Source: Saxibacter everestensis
Lineage (GTDB): Bacteria > Actinomycetota > Actinomycetes > Actinomycetales > Brevibacteriaceae
Direction: 5' to 3'
Assembly: GCF_025787225.1 (NCBI RefSeq)
Contig: NZ_CP090958.1
Coordinates: forward strand, 248,001-312,000
DNA length: 64,000 nucleotides
This document shows, piece by piece, positions 55,271-63,382 of the stretch (position 1 is the first letter of the stretch; every line of letters begins with the position of its first letter). The notes under the pieces were generated by a model. The model was not told where the DNA came from. It did not search any database and saw nothing but the letters and a program-made list of their open reading frames with translations. The position numbers and the translations under genes are program-made.

Positions 55271-55343
55271 TGGCTCCGACCGGCGTCGATCCGGTGACCT
55301 TTCGATTTTCAGTCGAACGCTCTACCAACTGAGCTACAGAGCC
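55271..55343 (-). tRNA. tRNA-Phe (GAA)
   Basis: 73 bases on the minus strand, no encoded CCA. Acceptor stem GGCTCTG/CGGAGCC with A discriminator, D arm GCTC...GAGC, anticodon loop CTGAAAA giving GAA, T stem ACCGG/CCGGT with loop ATCGACG. Last of three tandem tRNA genes. Its 3' part is repeated at 46758-46794. Confidence 0.95.
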
Positions 55344-55410
55344 AAAAGGTCGTAGCCATGGCTACGACCAATCACTAGCCTAAAGCCTTCGGGAGAAAAC
55401 TTCATGCTCG

Positions 55411-55484
55411 CGACCCTGACGGGACTCGAACCCGCGACCTCCGCCGTGACAGGGCGGCGCGCTAACCAACTGCGCTACAGGGCC
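55411..55484 (-). tRNA. tRNA-Asp (GTC)
   Basis: 74 bases on the minus strand, no encoded CCA. Acceptor GGCCCTG pairs with CAGGGTC, discriminator G; anticodon loop CTGTCAC gives GTC; T arm CGGGTTCGAGTCCCG. Between tRNA-Glu and tRNA-Phe. Confidence 0.95.
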
Positions 55485-55516
55485 TTGCTGGATGCAAGGG
55501 TCTTGCTTACTATCCG

Positions 55517-55589
55517 TACCCCCAACGGGATTCGAACCCGTGTTACCGGCGTGAAAGGCCAGCGTCCTAGGCCCCTAGACGATGGGGGC
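55517..55589 (-). tRNA. tRNA-Glu (TTC)
   Basis: 73 bases on the minus strand, no encoded CCA. Acceptor GCCCCCA pairs with TGGGGGT (one G-U), discriminator A; anticodon loop CTTTCAC gives TTC; T arm CGGGTTCGAATCCCG. First gene of the Glu-Asp-Phe tRNA operon. Confidence 0.95.
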
Positions 55590-55877
55590 CAGGGGAATTC
55601 AGTTCTCATTTACGGCGACTTTCTCCGTGCGTTTGAACCTTGAATAGCATAGATGGAAACCGGGCCAAAGTGCAAAACGTAACTCGTAGCTGCACAGCGC
55701 TCCCGATGCCGTTGTTGGTCGAGGTTCAGTTGTCCCGCAAGCCTACGCCGCATTGCCGCCTCGGGCCACGCTGTTTGACCGTCCTGCGGCGCAGCCGGGT
55801 GGACGGCAGCCTGCCCGGGCGGTGGGCTGTCCCGCGGTGCAGTCGTCCGGACCATCGTGCGGGACAATGGCAGAACC

Positions 55878-56231
55878 ATGGTTGAGATGACGCGTGAAGA
55901 GTTCGAGGCGGCGGTATCGGATGCGCTCGACCTGATACCTGAGGATCTGGCCCGCGAAATGAATAACGTCGTTGTCGTTGTCGAGGACGCGGCCCCCGCG
56001 GATCAGCCTGGGCTTCTCGGGCTCTACGAGGGCACCCCGCTGACCGAGCGAGGCGACTCCTGGGCAATGGGGTCGCTGCCCGATCACATCACCATCTTTC
56101 GTGAACCGACCCTGCAGTTCTGTTCCGGCGCCGATCAGGTTCGCGACGAGGTGGCTGTGACGGTTGTGCACGAGATAGCCCACCACTTCGGCATCGACGA
56201 CGAGCGGCTGCATGAGCTCGGCTGGAGCTAA
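55878..56231 (+). CDS. Zincin-like metallopeptidase family protein
   Basis: 117 residues. Carries HEIAHHFGIDDERLHELGW, the HExxH zinc motif with a third ligand in the HFGI-D region, as in the small zincin-like proteins of actinomycetes. The N-terminal half (EEFEAAVSDALDLIPEDLAREMNNVVVVVED) is typical of that group. No known substrate. The ATG at 55878 begins the conserved sequence. Single gene divergent from the tRNA operon. Confidence 0.88.
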   Translation: MVEMTREEFEAAVSDALDLIPEDLAREMNNVVVVVEDAAPADQPGLLGLYEGTPLTERGDSWAMGSLPDHITIFREPTLQFCSGADQVRDEVAVTVVHEIAHHFGIDDERLHELGWS

Positions 56232-56248
56232 CGTGACGAAGCACACTG

Positions 56249-56272
56249 ACATATAAGTTGTCATGCATATGT
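56249..56272. promoter_or_regulatory. AT-rich inverted repeat before the CDF transporter
   Basis: ACATAT at 56249-56254 and its complement ATATGT at 56267-56272 frame a 12-base centre, in an unusually AT-rich stretch 22 bases before the start codon. Form and position fit a metal-sensor (ArsR/CzrA-type) operator, but half-site symmetry is only about 7 of 12. No such regulator is next to it. Confidence 0.35.
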
Positions 56273-56293
56273 TATTCGCCTAGCGTTATCCGC

Positions 56294-57214
56294 ATGGGAT
56301 CAGGACATTCGCACGGACTACCGACCACATCCGCAGGCAAGCACTGGCGCTCGATGGTAATCGTGCTGTGCGTTGCGCTCACGGTGCTCGTCATCGAGGT
56401 GATCGGCGCCTGGATATCGGGTTCGCTCGCCCTGCTTGCCGACGCGGGACACATGCTGACCGACGCAGCGGGAATCGGCATAGCGCTCATCGCCACTCGG
56501 CTTGCAGCGCGCCCGGCCAGCGCACAGCGCACCTACGGTCTGCAGCGCGCGGAGATTCTCGCGGCGTTGACCAACGCCATCATCCTGCTCGTTATCGCCA
56601 CCTTCATTGTCGCCGAAGCCGTGGGTCGATTCGGTGCGGAGGCAGAGGTGGCGCCGGTGCCAATGCTGATCTTCGGCGGCATCGGCCTGGTCGCGAATGC
56701 GGTTTCGATGCTGATCCTGGCGAAGGGGCAGAAAGAGAGCCTCAATGTGCGCGGCGCGTACCTCGAGGTTCTTGGCGATCTGCTGGGCTCGGTCGCCGTC
56801 ATAGTGGCCGCCATCGTCATCGCACTGACCGGCTTCGTTGCGGCGGATTCGATAGCCTCGCTGCTTATCGCGGCGATGATCGTGCCACGGGCGTGGTCGC
56901 TGCTTCGCGATGTCGTGGACGTGCTCCTTGAGTCGACTCCGCGCGGTGTAGATCTGGAAAAGGTGCGGGAACACATGCTGTCGGTACCGGGCGTCATCGA
57001 CATGCACGACGTCCATGCCTGGACGATTACCTCAGGCGTGCCCGTGATGTCGGCGCATATCGTCGTCGACGCCGAATGGCTGGATGCCGACGGCATCGAT
57101 CAGGTGCTCGACCACCTGCTGACCTGCCTGAAAGGCCACTTCGAAGTGGATCACTGCACGTTCCAGATTGAGCCGTTGGCCCACGCCGAGCACGAGTCGC
57201 ACGTGCACCACTAA
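56294..57214 (+). CDS. Cation diffusion facilitator (Zn/Cd/Co efflux)
   Basis: 306 residues, six membrane helices in the CzcD/ZitB manner and a cytoplasmic C-terminal domain. HMLTDAAG in helix 2 carries the His/Asp of the metal site; the second site motif (EVLGDLLGS) is in helix 5. Histidines at both ends (GSGHSHG and HAEHESHVHH) are probably metal-binding. The ATG at 56294 was chosen as it begins the His motif. Efflux of zinc or a similar metal is inferred from the family. Confidence 0.93.
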   Translation: MGSGHSHGLPTTSAGKHWRSMVIVLCVALTVLVIEVIGAWISGSLALLADAGHMLTDAAGIGIALIATRLAARPASAQRTYGLQRAEILAALTNAIILLVIATFIVAEAVGRFGAEAEVAPVPMLIFGGIGLVANAVSMLILAKGQKESLNVRGAYLEVLGDLLGSVAVIVAAIVIALTGFVAADSIASLLIAAMIVPRAWSLLRDVVDVLLESTPRGVDLEKVREHMLSVPGVIDMHDVHAWTITSGVPVMSAHIVVDAEWLDADGIDQVLDHLLTCLKGHFEVDHCTFQIEPLAHAEHESHVHH

Positions 57215-57313
57215 CCGAGTGTCAGATATACAGCGGTCCGTTCGGCTGATAACAATAGAGGACCGTGGCCTTCCCCTCGCGGGGGTGGTCAACCCCGAAA
57301 AGGGAGCGAGCAG

Positions 57314-58477
57314 ATGATGGCTGGCAATGCCCCCGATGAGCGGGCGGCCGAACAGGCGCCCATGGTCGGCGAGCCGCACGACCCGCTGCTGTCTCTGCGT
57401 TCCGGACGTTCAGATGAGCCCGAGTTCGACCTTGCCCTGATCGGCACTGTCTTCTTCGACATCGTGTTCACCGGACTGGGCGGAGACCCGCATCCCGGCA
57501 CCGAGGTGCATGCACAGGGAATGGGATCCTGTCCCGGCGGCACCGCCAACCTGGCCGTCGCGGCCGCCCGGCTCGGCCTGCGCACAACTCTCGCGTCGGC
57601 TTTCGGCGAAGATGTATACGGCGATTTCTGCTGGGAAACACTCGAGACCGGCGAGCGGGTGGACCTTTCGGCCTCGTACCGGGTGCCGGACTGGCATTCC
57701 CCTGTGACGGTATCCGCTGCTTACGCCGGCGACCGAAGCATGATGACGCACGAACACGAGGCTCCGGTTCCAGTCGCCGACCTCGCCGCGCGGCTGCCGC
57801 AATCGGCTGCAGTATTCGCACCATTGTCCACGCGCTTTCCGACCTGGGTGCGCGACCGCGCCGCGGCCGGTGCCCTGGTCTTCGCCGACGTCGGCTGGGA
57901 CTCAACGCTCGTCTGGTCCGAAGAGACTCTCGCGGGCCTTGAACACTGTCATGCCTTCATGCCGAATACCCGGGAGGCGATTGCCTACACTCGGCAGGAC
58001 GATCCGCGTGGCGCCTGCAAGGCGTTGGCCGAACGGGTGCCGCTCGCGGTGGTGACCCGCGGGGATCACGGTGCGATCGCCATCGATTCCGGTACCGGAG
58101 AGGAAGCCGAAGTCGACGGGCTTGCGATGGACGCGGTCGATCCGACCGGAGCCGGGGATGTCTTCGGCGCCGCCTTGATGATGGGTACGCTGGCCGGCTG
58201 GCCACTTTCTCAGCGGCTGCGTCTGGCGAACCTCTGCGCGGCGCTTTCCGTCCAGTACATCGGGGGATCGCTGAGCGCTCCGGGCTGGGCTGATATCGCC
58301 ATCTGGTACGCACAGATGCGGGCGGTTGGCGACAAGCGGCTGCGGAGCGAATACGCCTTCCTTGGCGACCTCATTCCGACGCAGTGGCGGCCCACCCTTG
58401 ACCGGCGGTCGGTGGCGACTATCGGGCTGAGGACGAGGGCAGATAGCCTCGAGGGGAACGGAGTCGACAGTGAGTAG
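57314..58477 (+). CDS. PfkB family sugar kinase
   Basis: 387 residues, ribokinase fold. PfkB signature 1 region GGTANLAVAAARLGL (about residue 75) and the ATP/anion-hole motif DAVDPTGAGDVFGAAL with the catalytic aspartate (about residue 275). It has an N-terminal extension of about 35 residues before the first beta strand (FDLALIGTVFFDIVF). The sugar or nucleoside substrate cannot be told. The YbaK gene overlaps its stop by 8 bases. Confidence 0.9.
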   Translation: MMAGNAPDERAAEQAPMVGEPHDPLLSLRSGRSDEPEFDLALIGTVFFDIVFTGLGGDPHPGTEVHAQGMGSCPGGTANLAVAAARLGLRTTLASAFGEDVYGDFCWETLETGERVDLSASYRVPDWHSPVTVSAAYAGDRSMMTHEHEAPVPVADLAARLPQSAAVFAPLSTRFPTWVRDRAAAGALVFADVGWDSTLVWSEETLAGLEHCHAFMPNTREAIAYTRQDDPRGACKALAERVPLAVVTRGDHGAIAIDSGTGEEAEVDGLAMDAVDPTGAGDVFGAALMMGTLAGWPLSQRLRLANLCAALSVQYIGGSLSAPGWADIAIWYAQMRAVGDKRLRSEYAFLGDLIPTQWRPTLDRRSVATIGLRTRADSLEGNGVDSE

Positions 58478-58979
58478 CAGACGGATGACGAAGACGCGGA
58501 GCACGAATGGAACCCCGGCTATCCGGGTTCTGGAGACAGCAGGTATCAGGTTCGAGGTGCGCGCCTATGACCATGATCCTGCCGTCCGGAGTTTCGGAAC
58601 GGAAGCTGCCGCAAAGCTCGGTGTCGATCCCCGGCGCGTCTTCAAAACCCTGCTGATCTCGGTGGACGACGAACTCGTCATGGCCATCATCCCGGTCAGC
58701 GCCCAACTGGACCTGCGGGCGCTTGCGGCTGCGATCGGCGGCAAGAAGGCGGTGCTCGCCGGCGTCGCCGAGGCTGAGCGGCGCACAGGTTACGTCGTCG
58801 GGGGGATGAGTCCGTTCGGCCAGCGCAGGCCGGTGCCCGCCGTGCTGGACAACTCCGCACTGGCCTTCGATCGGATCCTGATCTCCGGTGGCCGTCGCGG
58901 TCTCGACGTCGAGGTGGCGCCGAACGATGTCGTCATGCTCACGGATGCGCGGCTCGCCCGCGTCGCCCGCGGCGACTAG
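58470..58979 (+). CDS. ybaK: Cys-tRNA(Pro)/Cys-tRNA(Cys) deacylase YbaK
   Basis: 169 residues. YbaK/ProX editing domain: VFKTLLISVDDELVMAIIPVSAQLDL with the catalytic lysine of FKT, GGKKA, and YVVGGMSPFGQRRPVP. The family clears Cys from mischarged tRNA-Pro. GTG start at 58470 overlapping the kinase stop, or ATG at 58485. Confidence 0.93.
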   Translation: MSSRRMTKTRSTNGTPAIRVLETAGIRFEVRAYDHDPAVRSFGTEAAAKLGVDPRRVFKTLLISVDDELVMAIIPVSAQLDLRALAAAIGGKKAVLAGVAEAERRTGYVVGGMSPFGQRRPVPAVLDNSALAFDRILISGGRRGLDVEVAPNDVVMLTDARLARVARGD

Positions 58980-59061
58980 CGCTATCCGGGCGACGCAGGA
59001 CGCGAACTTCGTGCAGGCCCGCGGACTTCTCCGCCCTGGCTGCCCAGGACTGCGAGCTTTG

Positions 59062-59097
59062 TGCAGGACCGCGCGCGAATTCGAGCGCGTTCTTGCA
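59062..59097. repeat. Intergenic palindromic repeat, family A, copy 3
   Basis: A 36-base near-palindrome: left arm TGCAGGACCGCGCGCG and right arm CGAGCGCGTTCTTGCA around AATT, 13 of 16 pairs. It is the clearest copy of the family (others at 7282 and 40583). Lies between the convergent ybaK and permease genes. Confidence 0.7.
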
Positions 59098-59163
59098 CCC
59101 GGGCCGCGATCCTTCCCAGGTGGGCCCGGCGACGAGCGCCGGACCCACCGTGGCTCCGGTGCG

Positions 59164-60648
59164 TCAGGTCCGGGCGGCCGCACGCTCCTCGCTCCGGGCC
59201 ACCGAGTGCCGGTATCCGTAGCTGAAATAGATGATCAGGCCGACAGCGAGCCAGATGGCAAAACGCGTCCAGGTGAGCGTTGACAGGTTTGTCATCAGGT
59301 AGAAGCAGAGCACCGCGGAGAGGATCGGCACGAAGGGATTCAGCGGCACGGTGAAGCCGCGCTTTAGGTCCGGACGACGCTTGCGCAGGATCGGCACGGC
59401 GATGGAGACCAGCACGAAGGCAGAAAGCGTGCCGATATTGATCATTTCCTCGAGCGCTTCCACGTTCGTGAAGCCGGCGATTCCGGCCACGATGACGCCG
59501 GCGATGATCTGCAGGCGTACCGGCGTGCCACGCTTCTCCGAGGTTTTGCTCAATGAACGCGGCAGCAGGCCGTCGCGGCTCATCGAGAATACGACCCGGG
59601 ACAGACCAAGTAGCAGCACCATCAGCACGGTGGTCAGACCGATCAGCGAGCCGATCGAGATGATCTGAGCGGCCCAGGTGGCACCGACGATTTCGAATGC
59701 GGTGGAAAGGTCCGGCGTCTCAACGGCGGCCAGCTCCTTGTACGAAACCATTCCGGTCACCACCAGGGTGACGCCGACATAGAGCACCGTGACGATGGCG
59801 AGGCCGCCGAAGATTCCGCGCGGCAGCGTGCGCTGCGGGTTCTTGGTTTCCTCGGCGGTGGTGGCCACGACATCGAAGCCGATGAATGCGAAGAACACCA
59901 GAGCCGCGCCGGCAAGCATGCCGAAGACGCCATAGGTTGTCGGCTCGGCTCCGGAAAGGAAGGAGAACAACGACTGAGTCCATACGTCGCCTTCGCCTTC
60001 GGCGGGCTGCGCCGGCGGGATGAATGGGGTGTAGTTCTTGGCTTTTACGAAGAAGAAACCGACGATGATGATGAAGACGACGATTGCGACCTTGATCAGG
60101 GTCACGACGCTGTTGACCCGGCTGGAGAGCTTTGTTCCCAGGACCAGCAGGATCGTGAAAACTGTGACGATGAAGACCGGCGGCCATTCGAAGGTCACCG
60201 GGCCGAGGTCGACGGAGACAGGAATCTGGAGCCCGAAAAGGTCGAACGTGGTGCCGAGGTAGACCCCCCAGAATTTGGCGATCACCGCCGAAGCAGTCAG
60301 GAGTTCGAGGATCAGGTCCCAGCCGATGATCCAGGCAACGAACTCCCCGAGCGTCGCGTACGAGAAGGTGTAGGCCGATCCGGCAACCGGAACGGTTGAG
60401 GCGAATTCGGCGTAACACATCATCGCCAGGCCACAAACGACTCCGGCAATGATGAATGACAGGATGACGCTGGGGCCGGAGTAGTTGGCGGCTGCAGTGG
60501 CGCCAACCGAGAAGATGCCGGCTCCGACGGCGACGGCAATGCCCATGATCGTGAGGTCGAACACGCCAAGGGAGCGGCGTAGTTTATGCCCCTCTTCCTG
60601 GGTGTCTTCCATTGAACGTTCAATGGACTTAACGCGGAAGATGCTCAT
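59164..60648 (-). CDS. APC family amino acid permease
   Basis: 494 residues, about 12-14 membrane helices. Substrate-site turn IAVAVGAGIFSVG, then EFASTVPVAGSAYTFSYA; related to the permease at 16595 but not a near copy. Typical of cationic amino acid (CAT/YfnA) permeases. Single gene; the ATG at 60648 (MSIFRVK) gives the normal N-terminus. Confidence 0.92.
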   Translation of the reverse strand: MSIFRVKSIERSMEDTQEEGHKLRRSLGVFDLTIMGIAVAVGAGIFSVGATAAANYSGPSVILSFIIAGVVCGLAMMCYAEFASTVPVAGSAYTFSYATLGEFVAWIIGWDLILELLTASAVIAKFWGVYLGTTFDLFGLQIPVSVDLGPVTFEWPPVFIVTVFTILLVLGTKLSSRVNSVVTLIKVAIVVFIIIVGFFFVKAKNYTPFIPPAQPAEGEGDVWTQSLFSFLSGAEPTTYGVFGMLAGAALVFFAFIGFDVVATTAEETKNPQRTLPRGIFGGLAIVTVLYVGVTLVVTGMVSYKELAAVETPDLSTAFEIVGATWAAQIISIGSLIGLTTVLMVLLLGLSRVVFSMSRDGLLPRSLSKTSEKRGTPVRLQIIAGVIVAGIAGFTNVEALEEMINIGTLSAFVLVSIAVPILRKRRPDLKRGFTVPLNPFVPILSAVLCFYLMTNLSTLTWTRFAIWLAVGLIIYFSYGYRHSVARSEERAAART

Positions 60649-60693
60649 TGCGAATCCCAAGGTTGTAGGTGAGGTGTGAAGCGGTTTACGAGT

Positions 60694-61347
60694 CTAGTCA
60701 GATTTCACGTATCTCACAGAACCGATGGTCGGCAGATTGTGCCTGGAACTCACATCCTGCACAGCGAGGCCTGCCGCATCAGCCTCGCCGGGCGGGACGC
60801 CGAAGCTGAGAGTGACCTCCGCGGCGTAGTTGGCCGTCAGCAGGGTCCACCTGCGTTCGTGAATCAGCTTCTCCAGTTGGGCGGCGTTCGAATAGTCGGC
60901 GGTTATCGTCAGGGACTGCACGGGACGCCAGTCGACTATGGCAGCCCGGTCGAGCGCGGCGCTGACCGCGCCGCCATAAGCGCGAATCAGGCCGCCGGTG
61001 CCGAGCAGGGTGCCGCCGAAATAGCGGATGACGACGGCGACGATATTGCTGAGCCCTCGGCCAGTGAGCGTCTCGAGGATGGGAAGTCCCGCGGTGCCCG
61101 ACGGCTCGCCGTCATCATTGGACCGTCGCACCTCGGACCGTTCACCGAGCACGAAGGCCGTGCAATGGTGCCTGGCCTTGGAGTGGACTCGGCGCTGAGC
61201 CGAAATGAACGAGCGAGCGGCCTCTTCGGTTTCAACCGGGGCGAGCTCGGCGATGAAACGAGAACGTTTCACTTCGAGCTCATGTCCGACCGGCACGGCG
61301 ATGGAGTGATAGCCCGCATACGAGGTACCTGCTGCCATTGGTTCCAT
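60694..61347 (-). CDS. YigZ/IMPACT family protein
   Basis: 217 residues. N-terminal UPF0029 domain: VKRSRFIAEL, HHCTAFVLG, SNDDGEPSGTAGLPIL, VVIRYFGGTLLGTGGLIRAYG, then the DUF1949 C-terminal domain. Related to the eukaryotic IMPACT translation regulator; the bacterial role is uncertain, possibly ribosome- or nucleic-acid-linked. Upstream of the permease gene on the same strand. Confidence 0.92.
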   Translation of the reverse strand: MEPMAAGTSYAGYHSIAVPVGHELEVKRSRFIAELAPVETEEAARSFISAQRRVHSKARHHCTAFVLGERSEVRRSNDDGEPSGTAGLPILETLTGRGLSNIVAVVIRYFGGTLLGTGGLIRAYGGAVSAALDRAAIVDWRPVQSLTITADYSNAAQLEKLIHERRWTLLTANYAAEVTLSFGVPPGEADAAGLAVQDVSSRHNLPTIGSVRYVKSD

Positions 61348-61560
61348 AGCACCTGAGCCTAGGCGCTCGCCCGCGGTGGAGCTTCCCTTTGCCGGCCGGA
61401 TGCCGGAGGTACGGCGCTCGCGGGCGCGACGCCTGCCGGCCGGATGCCGGAGCCGGACGCCCGACGGTGCAACGCCCGCCGGCGCGACGCCCGCCGCTGT
61501 TGGCGGCCGGATGCCGGGCGCCGCTACCGGAGCGTCGCTTGCCCACCGGCCTGACGCTTA
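61348..61560. repeat. GC-rich imperfect repeats between YigZ and eutA
   Basis: The word GCCGGCCGGATGCCGG or close forms occurs near 61393, 61436 and 61503, mixed with GACGCC runs. No gene or hairpin-plus-T-run is seen. It lies upstream of YigZ and downstream of eutA. Confidence 0.55.
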
Positions 61561-62280
61561 CTACAGCCGGAACAGCGCTCCCAGCTCGTTGATCCGCATC
61601 GGCATACCGGCGATCCGCAGCCCTTCCCAGACGCTGACCTGGTTGGCGGTCAGCACCGGCTTGCCGAGTTCGCGCTCGATGTCCTCGATCCAATCCAGCG
61701 AGTGCATTGCGGTGTCCGGGATAAGCACTGCGGCGGCGTCCTCGTGATCCGCGGCCTGCGCCATCTCGATCACCTGTTGTCTGCCCAGCTTGCCGACTTC
61801 GCCGGCGGTCGCAATTCCCTGGCTGCGCATCGACAGGACCTGGACTCCGGCGTCGGCTAGGAACTTGGCGAAGTGGCGCGCGACGTCTTCCGGGTAGCTT
61901 GCCGCCACGCTGACCGCCTTGGCGTCGAGTGCATGGCAGGCGGCCGCGAACGCCAGGGATGTCGATGACGCCGGCACGGATACCAGGTCGGTGATCTCCT
62001 GTGCTTGCTGCCTGGCGCCTTCGAGACCGAAGACGAAGCTGCCGGACGTGCAGGTCCAGACGATGGCGTCCGGTGACTCGGCGAGGATTTCCTTTGCGCC
62101 GGCTGCCAGATTGGCAGCCGATCCAACGGCCAGCAACTCGTCGACTTCGTGCGCGACGTCTCCGCCCGCGGTATACGCCACGGGGAGCCGAAGCGTACCG
62201 GCGAGCCGCTGTTCCAGCCGGGGGAAGTCGTCGTCGGCGCCGACGCCGGGGTAGAGCAGACCGATGGTTGGCGTAGTCAC
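61561..62280 (-). CDS. eutA: Ectoine utilisation protein EutA (Asp/Glu racemase superfamily)
   Basis: 239 residues. Starts with TTPTIGLLYPG, as in EutA and arylmalonate decarboxylase/maleate isomerase relatives. The first active-site cysteine is present (Cys77 in WTCTSGSF). At the place of the second cysteine the sequence has Asp189 (LIPDTAMHSL). GTG 62280 was chosen because GAGAGG stands 7 bases upstream. Divergent from ehuB/ehuC, the ectoine ABC importer, which supports the name. EutA's exact step in ectoine or hydroxyectoine breakdown is not settled; isomerisation is assumed from the fold. Confidence 0.82.
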   Translation of the reverse strand: MTTPTIGLLYPGVGADDDFPRLEQRLAGTLRLPVAYTAGGDVAHEVDELLAVGSAANLAAGAKEILAESPDAIVWTCTSGSFVFGLEGARQQAQEITDLVSVPASSTSLAFAAACHALDAKAVSVAASYPEDVARHFAKFLADAGVQVLSMRSQGIATAGEVGKLGRQQVIEMAQAADHEDAAAVLIPDTAMHSLDWIEDIERELGKPVLTANQVSVWEGLRIAGMPMRINELGALFRL

Positions 62281-62341
62281 TTTGACACCTCTCACGTGCT
62301 TGGTCACTGGATGGTAACGAATAACTGCATGATGTCAGTAA

Positions 62342-62373
62342 ATTGTTGACAATCCAATAGGCCGTGATTAAGT
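62342..62373 (+). promoter_or_regulatory. Putative GntR-type operator over the ehuB promoter
   Basis: ATTGT-TG-ACAAT (62342-62353) is a perfect 5-2-5 palindrome with the GT-N-AC core of GntR/FCD operators. It contains TTGACA, a perfect -35 box, and 16 bases later TTAAGT could be the -10. It lies in the shared eutA/ehuB control region. Ectoine loci are often ruled by GntR-type proteins; none is in the window. Confidence 0.5.
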
Positions 62374-62474
62374 TCGGCGAAAAGGACCGGAAACGTAGCT
62401 GAGGATTCCGGGTCTCGCAGGGAGTCAAACATCCGCTGAATCGCACCTTCTTAAACGATCGAACGGAGCTAGTT

Positions 62475-63359
62475 ATGACCGGTGACCTTACACGTCGCAA
62501 TGTTCTTCGCAGCGTCGGAACCGCAGCAGTTGGAATACCGATGGCCGCAATGCTGGCCAGCTGTTCCAAGGTTGAGCCAGGGGGAGGAGCTGCTCCGGAC
62601 ACCCTGGCAAAGGCAAAGGAGCAGGGGTACCTCCGGGTGGCGATCGCCAATGAGCCGCCGTACACCAAGGTCGAGGCGGATGGAACCGTCACCGGCGTCG
62701 AGCCTGACATCCTGGCTGCCGTGGCCAAGAAGCTCGGCATCAAGGAGATCCAGGGCACCACGGTTACCTACGACTCGATGATTCCCGGACTGAACGCGAA
62801 TCGCTGGGACGTGATCGCTGCCGGCCTGTTCATGAAGCAGTCACGCTGTGAGGCCGTCGCGTACGCCGAGCCGGTTATCGTCTCCACCGAGTCTTTCGGG
62901 GTGCCGAAGGGCAATCCGAAGAAGATCACCACGGTTGCCGATGTTCTGGCGAACAAGGATCTGAAAATAGCCGTGCTGACCGGCGGCTTCGAGGAAGGCA
63001 TCCTGAAGACCGCCAAAGTGCCGACCGACCAGCAGGTGGTGGTCAAGGATGCACGGAGCGGCATCGAGGCAGTGAAAGCCAAGCGTGCGGACGCGTTCCT
63101 GCTGCCGACGCTTTCGCTGGAGGATCTGCTCAAGGACGACAAGGACATGGAGATTACCGAGCCGGTCGAAGATGCACCCAAGACCGGATCCAGCGCGGCG
63201 TTCCGGAAGGACGACACCAAGCTGCAGGAGGCATACAACGCGGAGCTGAAGAAGTTCAAGGAAACCGGTGAGTTCGACGAGATCCTGAAGAAGTGGGGCT
63301 TCGACCCGACCGTGGTCAAGGGGGTGACGGCGGAGGAGCTCTGCAAGAACCCAGGCTAG
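62475..63359 (+). CDS. ehuB: Ectoine/hydroxyectoine ABC transporter substrate-binding protein EhuB
   Basis: 294 residues. The N-terminus combines a twin-arginine motif (TRRNVLRS) with a lipobox (LASC, Cys29 or so), so it is probably exported by Tat and lipid-anchored. The body is the polar amino acid-binding (family 3) fold: LRVAIANEPPYTKVEADGTVTGVEPDI. It fits EhuB in length and in keeping the aromatic/acidic residues around the start of each lobe. GGAG stands 9 bases before the ATG. Followed by the permease gene ehuC. Confidence 0.88.
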   Translation: MTGDLTRRNVLRSVGTAAVGIPMAAMLASCSKVEPGGGAAPDTLAKAKEQGYLRVAIANEPPYTKVEADGTVTGVEPDILAAVAKKLGIKEIQGTTVTYDSMIPGLNANRWDVIAAGLFMKQSRCEAVAYAEPVIVSTESFGVPKGNPKKITTVADVLANKDLKIAVLTGGFEEGILKTAKVPTDQQVVVKDARSGIEAVKAKRADAFLLPTLSLEDLLKDDKDMEITEPVEDAPKTGSSAAFRKDDTKLQEAYNAELKKFKETGEFDEILKKWGFDPTVVKGVTAEELCKNPG

Positions 63360-63382
63360 GACTACCAGATTAGGCCCTTCGC

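Larger units (their letters stand above)
46758..55307. mobile_element. Putative genomic island at tRNA-Phe
   Basis: About 8.5 kb bounded by the partial tRNA-Phe copy on the left and the 3' end of intact tRNA-Phe on the right, in direct orientation, with the intact gene at the expected end. Cargo: carboxylesterase, MFS transporter, ROK and TetR regulators, GH3 beta-glucosidase, LysE exporter. No integrase, excisionase or phage gene is visible, so it is either an old, decayed insertion or was mobilised by an enzyme encoded elsewhere. A broken hydrolase abuts the left boundary. Confidence 0.6.

Noticed and set aside
61280-62761. 493-codon minus-strand frame across eutA and the ehuB control region
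   Set aside because: It reads the wrong frame through eutA, YigZ's start and part of ehuB; its content is Arg-rich and motif-free.
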